Source: Maribacter sp. (GTDB lineage: Bacteria > Bacteroidota > Bacteroidia > Flavobacteriales > Flavobacteriaceae). Taken from it: a stretch of DNA of 8,470 bases. Where the stretch lies: positions 1 to 8,470 of the forward strand of contig JABDKZ010000132.1 in NCBI GenBank assembly GCA_013001935.1, read 5' to 3'. The number at the start of each line of letters is the position of its first letter. Positions within the stretch are counted from its first letter, which is position 1. Both the position numbers and the translations under genes were made by a program. Of this stretch, positions 1-5,939 are shown one piece after another. Under the pieces are notes generated by a model. The model was not told the origin of the DNA. It did not search any database and worked only from the letters and a program-made list of their open reading frames with translations.

Positions 1-471
1 ATCAGATGGGATATTCAGATATACCCGGTTTAAAATCCATTTCTCCTTGATCTCCCGTTCGGATTTGGCATAATCAACACCTGTTTTTTTATGAAAAAGT
101 TGTTTTCCATTTGCGTAAGCAAACACATCTACTTTCCCATTACTACAAACCCATCGAACATTTTCAGACAAACGATCCTCGAATTCAAGTGTCCATGTTT
201 CCAGGGCTCCATCAGAAGTAATTTGAAATTTGGCCCAATAAACAGGGTCAACATTTAAAAAAGATGGGAAGCTATCCAAAGGGGTAAATACGAGATTACT
301 GTCATACAGTACCTTTTCTACTGATAGTGCATGATCCCCATCCTCAATTACTTCCAAATAATCATCCAGGTCGTGTACCGGATAGTTGGTATCCAGTTGG
401 TACACTTCCTGAGCGATGGACATATTAGCCACCAGAAGAAACAGGAGGATATTGAGGAGATTAGTTCTCAT
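1..471 (-). CDS. 7TMR-DISM sensor protein, N-terminal part (cut by window edge)
   Basis: Reading the minus strand from an ATG at 471 gives 157 codons with no stop before the left edge, so the gene is truncated by the window. Residues 1-20 form a signal peptide ending NMSIA, with a probable signal peptidase I cut before Gln21. Residues about 28-157 look like the 7TMR-DISMED2 extracellular domain: a Leu/Asp-rich segment around LDDYLEVIEDG, then DPVYWAKFQI, a WTLEFED strand, and the late KTGVDYAKSEREI motif (129-141). In this family the periplasmic domain is followed by seven membrane helices and a cytoplasmic output such as a histidine kinase, cyclase or phosphatase. The output module lies outside the window, so its type is unknown. 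The gene sits 75 bases downstream of the DUF5602 lipoprotein on the same strand and may share its transcript. The domain call rests on recognised motifs only. Confidence 0.72.
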   Translation of the reverse strand, partial: MRTNLLNILLFLLVANMSIAQEVYQLDTNYPVHDLDDYLEVIEDGDHALSVEKVLYDSNLVFTPLDSFPSFLNVDPVYWAKFQITSDGALETWTLEFEDRLSENVRWVCSNGKVDVFAYANGKQLFHKKTGVDYAKSEREIKEKWILNRVYLNIPSD

Positions 472-498
472 TTTGACAGCAACAATTTATTTGAATGG

Positions 499-537
499 AA
501 GGGAGTCTGGAAAAGTTAATTTGATCCAGACTTCCTT
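499..537 (-). promoter_or_regulatory. intercistronic stem-loop (13-bp arms, one mismatch)
   Basis: Arms 499-511 and 525-537 are inverted repeats pairing at 12 of 13 positions, around a 13-base loop (512-524). The single non-pair is 503/533, which would be G-U in a plus-strand RNA and C-A in a minus-strand RNA. The stem begins 9 bases past the stop codon of the DUF5602 gene and ends 27 bases before the sensor ATG. No U-run follows on either strand, so it is not a textbook intrinsic terminator. It could slow or partly end transcription, protect the 3' end of the lipoprotein message, or mark a processing site that uncouples the two genes. Confidence 0.45.
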
Positions 538-546
538 ACCTGGTTA

Positions 547-1308
547 CTAAAAATCCTGTAAATCGGTTAGTAGTATCGTATACTCATTTGTGCTTACATC
601 GTAATCGATGGAATAGCGCTGGGGATAATAGCCAGAATTTTGCCATTCTACCGGCTGCCGGATTTCCTTATTCATCGTTGTTTTTGAATCCAGAAATGCT
701 TTAGTCACCATAGGCTCTAGAAAGTTAACCTTTGCATCGTACTTTCCATAAATAAAGGTGTGGGTAAAAATATCCGTACCGGAAATCTCTGGCGACAATA
801 GATCGATAATATGTGCTCCCATCCTTGGAACTCCCCCTGGTGTTTCTAAGTACATAGGTGGAAGGTATTTGGCAGCCAATGGTTTATTAAATTGAATCGT
901 ATCATTTGGCCCAATCTTATTACGTTCCGATTCGGACATAAAATAAAAATGAATGTCAAAATGTGGAAGATCATAGACCATCATTGGCTCATGACCATGT
1001 TCATTCCAGTCCAAAGTAATGTGATCAAAAGGAGGCACTGTTATTCCCGATGGCAGCTGCATCATAAATTCATCAGCGTGATGACTTCCAGTGGGTAAAT
1101 TGGTCAGAGCCGCTTCGGTAAATTTCACTCCGATCGCCAGAGGCGTTCCTTCCTCGTCAGTTTGTACGTAAGTCCAGGCTTGGCCATCACCCACATTTAC
1201 CTCGGGACCGGCGAATTCAGTCTGAATCATATCTCCGCCATCGTCATCATTGCAGGCGAATATGAATAGACACAAACTAAAGAATAAAATGACTTTTACA
1301 TTTTTCAT
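547..1308 (-). CDS. TTHB210-like (DUF5602) lipoprotein, probably surface-exposed
   Basis: The 253-residue protein starts with a lipoprotein signal peptide, and the lipobox Cys is residue 19 (LFIFAC). The following NDDDGGD is an acidic stretch like the export signal of Bacteroidota surface lipoproteins, so an outer-membrane, outward-facing location is inferred. The mature part resembles the TTHB210-like/DUF5602 family: an AWTYVQTDEEGTPLAIGVKF opening (44-63), WNEHGHEP (101-108), LPHFDIHFYF (114-123), GGVPRMGAHIIDL (158-170) and FTHTFIYGKYD (181-191). His 104, 106, 116, 120 and 166 fall in these blocks and could bind a metal, but that is inference. The Thermus protein TTHB210 that names the family is, from memory, under an ECF sigma factor, and its biochemical role is not settled. 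The gene probably heads a unit with the downstream sensor. No enzyme activity can be assigned. Confidence 0.72.
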   Translation of the reverse strand: MKNVKVILFFSLCLFIFACNDDDGGDMIQTEFAGPEVNVGDGQAWTYVQTDEEGTPLAIGVKFTEAALTNLPTGSHHADEFMMQLPSGITVPPFDHITLDWNEHGHEPMMVYDLPHFDIHFYFMSESERNKIGPNDTIQFNKPLAAKYLPPMYLETPGGVPRMGAHIIDLLSPEISGTDIFTHTFIYGKYDAKVNFLEPMVTKAFLDSKTTMNKEIRQPVEWQNSGYYPQRYSIDYDVSTNEYTILLTDLQDF

Positions 1309-1335
1309 GATAAACAGGTTTTTTGATTATTATTA

Positions 1336-1380
1336 AATTGTAATTCCCTCGAAAGAGAAATCCTATCTTTTATTACAATT
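1336..1380. repeat. 9-bp perfect inverted repeat upstream of the DUF5602 gene
   Basis: The arms AATTGTAAT (1336-1344) and ATTACAATT (1372-1380) are exact reverse complements separated by 27 bases. The near arm lies 27 bases upstream of the DUF5602 start codon. The spacing suits either two half-sites for a regulator around a promoter or a long-looped leader hairpin. The arms are AT-rich, so chance is possible. Confidence 0.35.
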
Positions 1381-1585
1381 CAAAGTTGGGTCAGAATGAA
1401 AAACCAGAGTAGAACTTAGCGTGTAAAGACTAACACTTTTGAAGCAGGATGGCGCAGATGCAACAAAAACGTCAAATAATGCACGAATAATGGTAGTCCC
1501 AATATTTTGGGTCAAGTTGGAAACCTGTCAACAATCCTTTTACTTTAAAAAGCCTTCTCTTTATCTTCAGGAGAAATGAAAAGTT

Positions 1586-1609
1586 GATCAGACATCTTTT
1601 AATCTGATC
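1586..1609. repeat. 7-bp perfect inverted repeat upstream of the DUF2164 gene
   Basis: GATCAGA (1586-1592) and TCTGATC (1603-1609) pair perfectly around a 10-base loop, about 80 bases before the DUF2164 start codon. It could be an operator or a small hairpin. There is no further support, and an inverted repeat of this size can arise by chance in a gap of this length. Confidence 0.25.
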
Positions 1610-1688
1610 TTTCTGATATTGATTATGGTTTGAGAAACTTCGGACCCAACAGATGATATGAGCCATTTTATACAAACAAAAGATTAAA

Positions 1689-1946
1689 ATGACCGAAATA
1701 AAACGAAGGTGGGAACGCCTGTCAGGCGAAGAAAAAAAACTGGCGAAAGAGGAATTGATTCAATTTTTCGAAAATGAGCGTGAAGAAAAGATCGGCATTA
1801 TTGCGGCAGAGGAAATCTTAAACCATTTCCTGCAATCAGTTGGAGGCAAACTATACAACCTGGGTGTAAGGGACGCTAAAAAGGCACTTGATAATCGTTA
1901 CCAAGAACTCAAGTATGATTTAGAGGATCTTCTTGACACCCAATAA
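1689..1946 (+). CDS. DUF2164 family protein
   Basis: This small, soluble, highly charged 85-residue protein has the full length expected for DUF2164. It opens with a Lys/Arg/Glu-rich helix (residues 1-33). The core segment EKIGIIAAEEILNHFL (33-48) is followed by the most recognisable part of the family, GGKLYNLGVRDAKKAL (52-67), and the protein ends in an acidic helix with LEDLL (78-82). There is no signal peptide or membrane segment. The function of the family is unknown. The gene stands alone: its neighbours are divergent on the left and convergent on the right. The ATG lacks a Shine-Dalgarno sequence, which is usual in Bacteroidota. No earlier in-frame start was considered because the family alignment begins close to this Met. 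Confidence 0.85.
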   Translation: MTEIKRRWERLSGEEKKLAKEELIQFFENEREEKIGIIAAEEILNHFLQSVGGKLYNLGVRDAKKALDNRYQELKYDLEDLLDTQ

Positions 1947-2179
1947 ACACTCCTGGGATATCCTTGAAGGATTTCTGGAATTTATTATGACAACAAAGTG
2001 GAATTAAATACTGGAGAAGGATTTGACTTTTGTAATCCTAGCGAATAGTGAGGGATTGAGTTCTAATTTTGAGTTGGGAGGTGGGGATGTTTTAAACTCT
2101 CCCTTTGCGGAGGAGTTTTTGAAATTATTTTCCCTTTAGGATCTTCCTATTATTGATAGAACTAAAAGTAAACTCAGGG
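1947..2179. other. intergenic region between convergent genes
   Basis: This 233-base region lies between the DUF2164 stop and the stop of the kinase-like gene. It holds the likely terminator at 2094-2120. A very short palindrome, ATCCTT-G-AAGGAT (1960-1972), lies 13 bases after the DUF2164 stop and is followed by only three T, so it is at best a weak terminator. I see no coding sequence here. Confidence 0.5.
2094..2120 (+). terminator. putative intrinsic terminator
   Basis: AAACTC (2094-2099) pairs with GAGTTT (2113-2118), and the stem continues as TCC (2100-2102) with GGA (2109-2111) around a bulged G at 2112, closing a six-base loop. On the plus strand it runs into five T (2116-2120) and then a T-rich stretch. 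It lies about 150 bases after the DUF2164 stop and about 60 bases past the end of the convergent kinase-like gene, so it could serve the first gene directly. The minus-strand reading has no good U-run. Confidence 0.45.
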
Positions 2180-3121
2180 CTATTCAAATACTGATATTTG
2201 AAATTCCTCTTTTGATAAGTTCGAAGCGTTTATCGCTATTTCAACCATCTCCTTATGTTTGTTTTTCATACTAGGGCTTGGGGAATCGATATTATATTTC
2301 CAAAAGCGCCATTTAGAGGTACTTGTCGCTGCATATTCTATGAACAATAGGAGATTGTTTTTTTCGAGTTCGGTCAAACCCCTAATTGATTCATATCCTT
2401 GGATCAGGGACTTCATCTTGTTTAAATTCAAGTCCTTCCCCTCTCGGCAAAGGCCAACTATACTCATACCAATATCAAAAATCAAATAATAGTAGCGAGC
2501 ATCCTCAAAATCAATAAAGGCGGATAGTTGGCCGTTTAGGAATAACACATTATCAATAAACAGATCTCCATGGATTAGTCCCTTAGGAAGCTGAGTGGGT
2601 ATGGTGGATTTCAATTTTGTGTATTGCCTCTTTAACCAACCTTCGTATTTAAGATCCAGGCCTATTTCAAATAAAGCCGGAAATTCGTCAAAATCATATG
2701 GGTGGGTGTTTGAGATAGAATTCGGAACAGGAATGGTATGAAGCTGAGCAAGTCGACAGCCGATGGCTTCAAGCATATTTGTGCTCAAATCCTCTACGAC
2801 CGCCCCCAGCAACCACTTTTTTAGAATAATAGCTTTACCCTTATAGTGAGTGATTGTCTTACCATCGGTTGTAAGGCAAATCTTTGAAGTATAAAAACTG
2901 TGGTTATTCAGCCATTCGAGTAATTGTGAAAATTGCTCCGCTTGCTTAAGATCCATTTCTTCCAGGAGGGTAAGGACATATTTTTCATCATTGACTTTTA
3001 TAGAATAATTGGTGTTTGAATGACCACCTTCCATAGCATTAATTTCAGAAATATTTGCTAAACCATATTCCTGTAGAATACCCGTTAATTCAGAAATAGA
3101 AAGTTTGGTGTAGACAGCCAT
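2180..3121 (-). CDS. ThrB-like (type II homoserine kinase family) phosphotransferase
   Basis: The protein has 313 residues, close to the usual 310-325 of type II homoserine kinases, which have the aminoglycoside phosphotransferase/choline kinase fold. The N-terminus MAVYTKLSISELTGIL is typical of this branch. It is followed by GGHSNTNYSIKV (32-43) in the nucleotide-binding lobe and KYVLTLLEE (47-55). The catalytic loop is HGDLFIDNVLF (184-194), with Asp186 as the expected catalytic base and Asn191 as a metal ligand. The second metal-binding motif is IDFED (203-207). No signal peptide is present, so the enzyme is cytoplasmic. In the family the reaction is ATP-dependent phosphorylation of a small hydroxyl substrate, homoserine being the reference. 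Bacteroidota usually use a GHMP-type homoserine kinase in a threonine operon, and no threonine genes are nearby, so the substrate may differ. The gene is monocistronic: both neighbours are on the plus strand. Confidence 0.78.
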   Translation of the reverse strand: MAVYTKLSISELTGILQEYGLANISEINAMEGGHSNTNYSIKVNDEKYVLTLLEEMDLKQAEQFSQLLEWLNNHSFYTSKICLTTDGKTITHYKGKAIILKKWLLGAVVEDLSTNMLEAIGCRLAQLHTIPVPNSISNTHPYDFDEFPALFEIGLDLKYEGWLKRQYTKLKSTIPTQLPKGLIHGDLFIDNVLFLNGQLSAFIDFEDARYYYLIFDIGMSIVGLCREGKDLNLNKMKSLIQGYESIRGLTELEKNNLLLFIEYAATSTSKWRFWKYNIDSPSPSMKNKHKEMVEIAINASNLSKEEFQISVFE

Positions 3122-3399
3122 TCAATAATCCCATTTGGAGACGGGGATCTCAATGCGAGATTATTAAAGCTAAGGATTTTATCGTCAGAGTAGAGAAACT
3201 GATTTGGGAACCTAGTATGTGACCTATCATTCCCCTCCTTCATTTCTTTTGTAATTTCAACAAAGGCTATTTCGCCCACATCACCTAACCATCCACCATC
3301 TTCAATTTTAGTTCAAAAAGAGAAAAGCGTTTATGGATATGGTCAGGGGTAGTACTCCTGGGTATACTTTCCACGCTGTTTTTAAATAGTAAACTTCAA

Positions 3400-3879
3400 A
3401 TGTTATTGCAGAATCGCCATGCAGTCACACCACTATTCATTTTAGCTCTTTTCCTGATTGTGGCCACAGCTTTGACCCAGGGGTTAAAAACCAAAAGAAA
3501 ACACACCTCATGGCTTATAGGTATAGGTCTCTTTGCTGTATATCTTTTAGTCTTATTGCGAATGCTCATACCCGACGATGTCCGGGGGCATCTACTTGAA
3601 TACGGGGTCCTGGCCATATTCATTTTTGAAGCCCTAAAAGAAAGAAAAAGAAATGGACGTAAGGTACCTAGACCTGCACTTCTTGCCATTGGCCTTACTG
3701 CCGGAATGGGGTTGCTTGACGAATTGATTCAAATCCCACTACCCCATCGCGTATTTGATTGGGCGGATGTTTGGATTGATTTTGTTGCTGCATCGTTTTG
3801 TGTAATAGTGAGTTGGGCATTGTCGTGGTTCAGAAGATATCTTGATTGGAAAAAAGCTCAAAGAAACAAACTGAAATAG
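3400..3879 (+). CDS. VanZ family membrane protein (start uncertain)
   Basis: From the first ATG the protein is 159 residues. VanZ-type marks are HLLEYGVLAIFIF (64-76), LLDELIQIPLPHRVFDWADV (105-124) and the following DFVAAS. These carry the conserved Glu, Gln, Arg and Asp of the family in a bundle of membrane helices (about 10-27, 38-57, 65-77, 92-107, 126-143). VanZ of enterococci gives low-level teicoplanin resistance, but the role of the distant homologues is unknown. The reading frame stays open upstream to 3289, just after a TAA at 3286. Those 37 codons encode a basic stretch, KREKR, then a convincing hydrophobic helix, LWIWSGVVLLGILSTLFL. From memory, Bacteroidota homologues have this extra helix. 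No ATG, GTG or TTG lies in that part; an ATC at 3298 sits where a start would fit. The annotated start may therefore be too late, or the original start may be mutated. Confidence 0.75.
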   Translation: MLLQNRHAVTPLFILALFLIVATALTQGLKTKRKHTSWLIGIGLFAVYLLVLLRMLIPDDVRGHLLEYGVLAIFIFEALKERKRNGRKVPRPALLAIGLTAGMGLLDELIQIPLPHRVFDWADVWIDFVAASFCVIVSWALSWFRRYLDWKKAQRNKLK

Positions 3880-3987
3880 CGTAGTTCACGTGGCCTAAAA
3901 ACCTTTTCTCTAGAGCCAGCACCGAGGTTGCATTGAAATTTCACCTATCCATTTTCTAAAGAAATATTACATTGAGAAAAATTCCAT
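3880..3987. other. short intergenic region before the lipoprotein pair
   Basis: This 108-base AT-rich region contains an eight-base palindrome, CTCTAGAG (about 3909-3916). I see no clear promoter or terminator. It presumably carries the promoter for the TIM-barrel lipoprotein if that gene is not read through from the VanZ-like gene. Confidence 0.3.
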
Positions 3988-4869
3988 ATGAATAATCTCT
4001 GGAGAAAGAATATTTTACTTTTACTTGTGTTGTTTCTCATTTCTTGTTCCAATGAAAGACAGGATCTTATTAATGTTGATGAGGTATCTCCATGGTGCAT
4101 TATCGGCTTTGACTCCTTAGACAGGACGCCCGAACAGCGGATTGCCATGCTGAATGAGTTGGGCATAAAAAAATATGGTTTTAATAGAGGTAAAGGGGAT
4201 CTGAGTAAAATGAAGGATGAATTCTATCTCGCCAGAGAGAATGAAATAGAGATACCCTCTATTTTTCTTTGGTTAAATGCCAAAAGGGACAGCGTTGGTA
4301 AGTTGAGTCCATCAAATCAGGAGCTTCTGAGAAATTTGGGTGAGATTGAAAGCAAGCCAGCTATCTGGTTAAGTTTTAGTGATAATTTCTTTAAAGACCT
4401 TGATCAGGAAGAGTCTGTAAAGCTCTCAATGGAAATGATTCATTTTGTAAAAGCCCAAGCCGATGATTTGGGTTGTAATTTGGCCTTATACAATCATCAC
4501 GGTTGGTTCGGAAATCCTCATAACCAAGTAGAGATTTTGGAAAGATTGAACATGGACTCGATAACTATGGTCTACAATTTTCATCATGCCCAGGAATACG
4601 TTGATGAATTCCCTGCAATTGCCCAAAAGATCAAGCCCTATTTATCTTATGTAAATTTAAATGGGGTAAAAAAGGAAGGGCCTCAAATCCTGACGATTGG
4701 TGAAGGTGATCATGAATATGAAATGATCAGGCAGCTAAAAGATGAAGGCTACCATGGTCCATGGGGAATCCTAGGACACATAAAGACCGAAGACGTAGAA
4801 AAGGTTCTAAAACGAAATATTGAGGGATTGAATAAGTTGAATTCAAAATACAAGATGGAAAAAGGGTAA
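3988..4869 (+). CDS. TIM-barrel lipoprotein, sugar phosphate isomerase/epimerase-like
   Basis: The 293-residue protein has a lipoprotein signal peptide with the lipobox Cys at residue 20 (FLISC), so it is exported and lipid-anchored. The mature part looks like the xylose isomerase-like/AP endonuclease 2 TIM barrel. Its order of motifs is: ELGIKKYGF (57-65), IPSIFLWL (89-96), LALYNHHGWFGNPHNQVEIL (165-184), MVYNFHHAQEYVDEFP (194-209), YLSYVNLNG (218-226), ILTIGEGDHEYEMI (234-247) and GYHGPWGILGH (254-264). The His, Asn and Glu residues in these blocks are candidates for metal and substrate binding. I recall similar lipoproteins and secreted proteins annotated as isomerases in Bacteroidota and Planctomycetota, with no proven reaction. 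The gene ends in tandem TAA codons. The PL7 alginate lyase follows 144 bases later on the same strand, which suggests a role around extracellular or periplasmic uronates, though this is inference only. Confidence 0.7.
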   Translation: MNNLWRKNILLLLVLFLISCSNERQDLINVDEVSPWCIIGFDSLDRTPEQRIAMLNELGIKKYGFNRGKGDLSKMKDEFYLARENEIEIPSIFLWLNAKRDSVGKLSPSNQELLRNLGEIESKPAIWLSFSDNFFKDLDQEESVKLSMEMIHFVKAQADDLGCNLALYNHHGWFGNPHNQVEILERLNMDSITMVYNFHHAQEYVDEFPAIAQKIKPYLSYVNLNGVKKEGPQILTIGEGDHEYEMIRQLKDEGYHGPWGILGHIKTEDVEKVLKRNIEGLNKLNSKYKMEKG

Positions 4870-5013
4870 TAATATTATCAGGCTTTCAAAGTTTCAACAT
4901 ACCTTTTAAGGTTAATCCGAAAGCTCGAACAAATTGAACAAAAGAGTACCATAAAGGGATTCTCAGACGTTTTCAGGATGTTTTCAAATGCGGATAGTTA
5001 TTTAATTTTTGAA
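4870..5013. other. gap between TIM-barrel and alginate lyase genes
   Basis: This is a 144-base AT-rich stretch. I see no stable hairpin with a U-run, so read-through from the TIM-barrel gene into the lyase gene is possible. A T-rich TAATTTTTG just before the ATG at 5014 loosely resembles a Bacteroidota -7 element, but it sits too close to the start codon to be convincing. Confidence 0.3.
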
Positions 5014-5916
5014 ATGAAGACAACAGGATTTTTAAGAATAAGCATCTTCCTTTTTGCACTAGCAATTTTCCTGAATGGATGCTCTTCCGACGATGATGTT
5101 CAGGCACCTATTCCTGACGAACCTGAACCTGATGAGATAGAGGATCCAGTAGTCGACCCTCCACCAATTTCGCAAGCAATAGTTTGGGAGAATTGGTACC
5201 TATCCGTACCAATAGATGCAGGAGGTGGTAAAGCCACATCTATAGGATATGAAAGAATTGTCAATGAAGAACTAACGGATGAGGAATCAAAGTACTTCTA
5301 TAAAAACAGTGATGACAGCTATACCCTTTGGACTCAATTCACGGGTTTTACTACCTCCGGATTTTCTGAGCTCGGGGATAAGTACTGCCGCACAGAACTT
5401 AGGGAATATTGGAGAGGTAACCAGGATGTCACTGACAATTGGTCTTTGTCGAGCGGAGTTCATGTTCTTGAAACGACCATGCGAGTCGATTTTGTTGAAG
5501 GTAACAGTCGTACGATCGTTGCACAAATGCATGGAAAGGAATCACCGGGAATCACTGGCAATCCTGCCACAGTAAAAATTCGATGGAACAGCGGAATGAT
5601 GCAGGTTGATCATTATACCAAACCTGATGAAGGCGAACCCTGGACAAGCCAATTCGATAAAAAAGTTGATTTTGGCCGGGTAGATAACGAGATATTTACC
5701 TTCAAGTTGAAAATTGAAGATGGCAAATTGTTTTGTGCCCTAGTTTGTGAAGAGAAAGACTTAGATATTGAGTATACCGATTTCTATGACTATGTTGGAA
5801 ATGGTTATATCCATGAAAACTACTTTAAAACGGGAAATTATTTTGCTTGGCATGATGACTATGAAAAAGCTGCCCAAGTTGTATTGCATAAGGTGTTGAC
5901 AGAGCATAGTTTTTAA
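5014..5916 (+). CDS. alginate lyase, polysaccharide lyase family 7, surface lipoprotein
   Basis: An earlier in-frame ATG at 4978 would add 12 residues ahead of a normal signal peptide, so I place the start at 5014, giving 300 residues. The lipobox Cys is residue 23 (IFLNGC) and is followed by SSDDD, an acidic export signal, which implies a surface-anchored enzyme. Residues about 31-51 form a Pro/Glu/Asp-rich linker. The rest is one alginate lyase 2 (PL7) jelly-roll domain. It has all three family motifs: RTELRE (126-131), QMH (171-173) and YFKTGNY (270-276). PL7 enzymes cut alginate by beta-elimination, with the His of the QxH motif and a Tyr of the YFK motif in catalysis and the Arg and Gln holding the uronate carboxylate. 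The middle residue of QxH is Met here instead of the usual Ile or Val, so the preference for guluronate or mannuronate cannot be read from it. No carbohydrate-binding module is attached. Confidence 0.87.
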   Translation: MKTTGFLRISIFLFALAIFLNGCSSDDDVQAPIPDEPEPDEIEDPVVDPPPISQAIVWENWYLSVPIDAGGGKATSIGYERIVNEELTDEESKYFYKNSDDSYTLWTQFTGFTTSGFSELGDKYCRTELREYWRGNQDVTDNWSLSSGVHVLETTMRVDFVEGNSRTIVAQMHGKESPGITGNPATVKIRWNSGMMQVDHYTKPDEGEPWTSQFDKKVDFGRVDNEIFTFKLKIEDGKLFCALVCEEKDLDIEYTDFYDYVGNGYIHENYFKTGNYFAWHDDYEKAAQVVLHKVLTEHSF

Positions 5917-5939
5917 TAGTGTTCCCACATATGAAATAA

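Larger units (their letters stand above)
1309..1688. other. divergent intergenic region without a recognised gene
   Basis: This 380-base region separates the minus-strand DUF5602 gene from the plus-strand DUF2164 gene and should hold both promoters. I find no clear Bacteroidota-type promoter (TTTG, about 20 bases, TAnnTTTG) for either gene. A 67-codon minus-strand frame at 1472-1675 has a peptide that resembles no family I know and is probably chance. The region does contain two inverted repeats, at 1336-1380 and 1586-1609, listed separately. No tRNA or known riboswitch was recognised. Confidence 0.5.

Noticed and set aside
331..519. Plus-strand open frame of 62 codons
   Set aside because: It lies opposite the well-supported sensor coding sequence and has no recognisable features.
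1472..1675. A 67-codon minus-strand open frame in the divergent intergenic region
   Set aside because: The composition is irregular, there is no family resemblance, and it overlaps an inverted repeat; a chance frame is more likely.
1960..1972. Short palindrome ATCCTT-G-AAGGAT after the DUF2164 stop, considered as a terminator
   Set aside because: The loop is too small for a stable hairpin with all six pairs and there is no adequate U-run; the hairpin at 2094-2120 is the better candidate.
3085..3312. A minus-strand open frame of about 76 codons overlapping the start of the kinase-like gene, with a rather protein-like sequence (for example GGWLGDVGEIAFVEITKEM)
   Set aside because: Its only usual start is a GTG at 3279, it ends inside the kinase-like gene in another frame, and it matches no family I recognise. 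It could be a gene remnant, but the evidence is too thin to list it as a gene.
4978..5013. Earlier in-frame ATG for the alginate lyase
   Set aside because: It would put a polar 12-residue stretch ahead of a normal lipoprotein signal peptide; the ATG at 5014 gives a standard MKTTGF start.
4995..5013. TAATTTTTG before the lyase ATG, considered as a Bacteroidota -7 promoter element
   Set aside because: The spacing differs from TAnnTTTG, no -33 TTTG lies at the right distance, and it would leave almost no leader.
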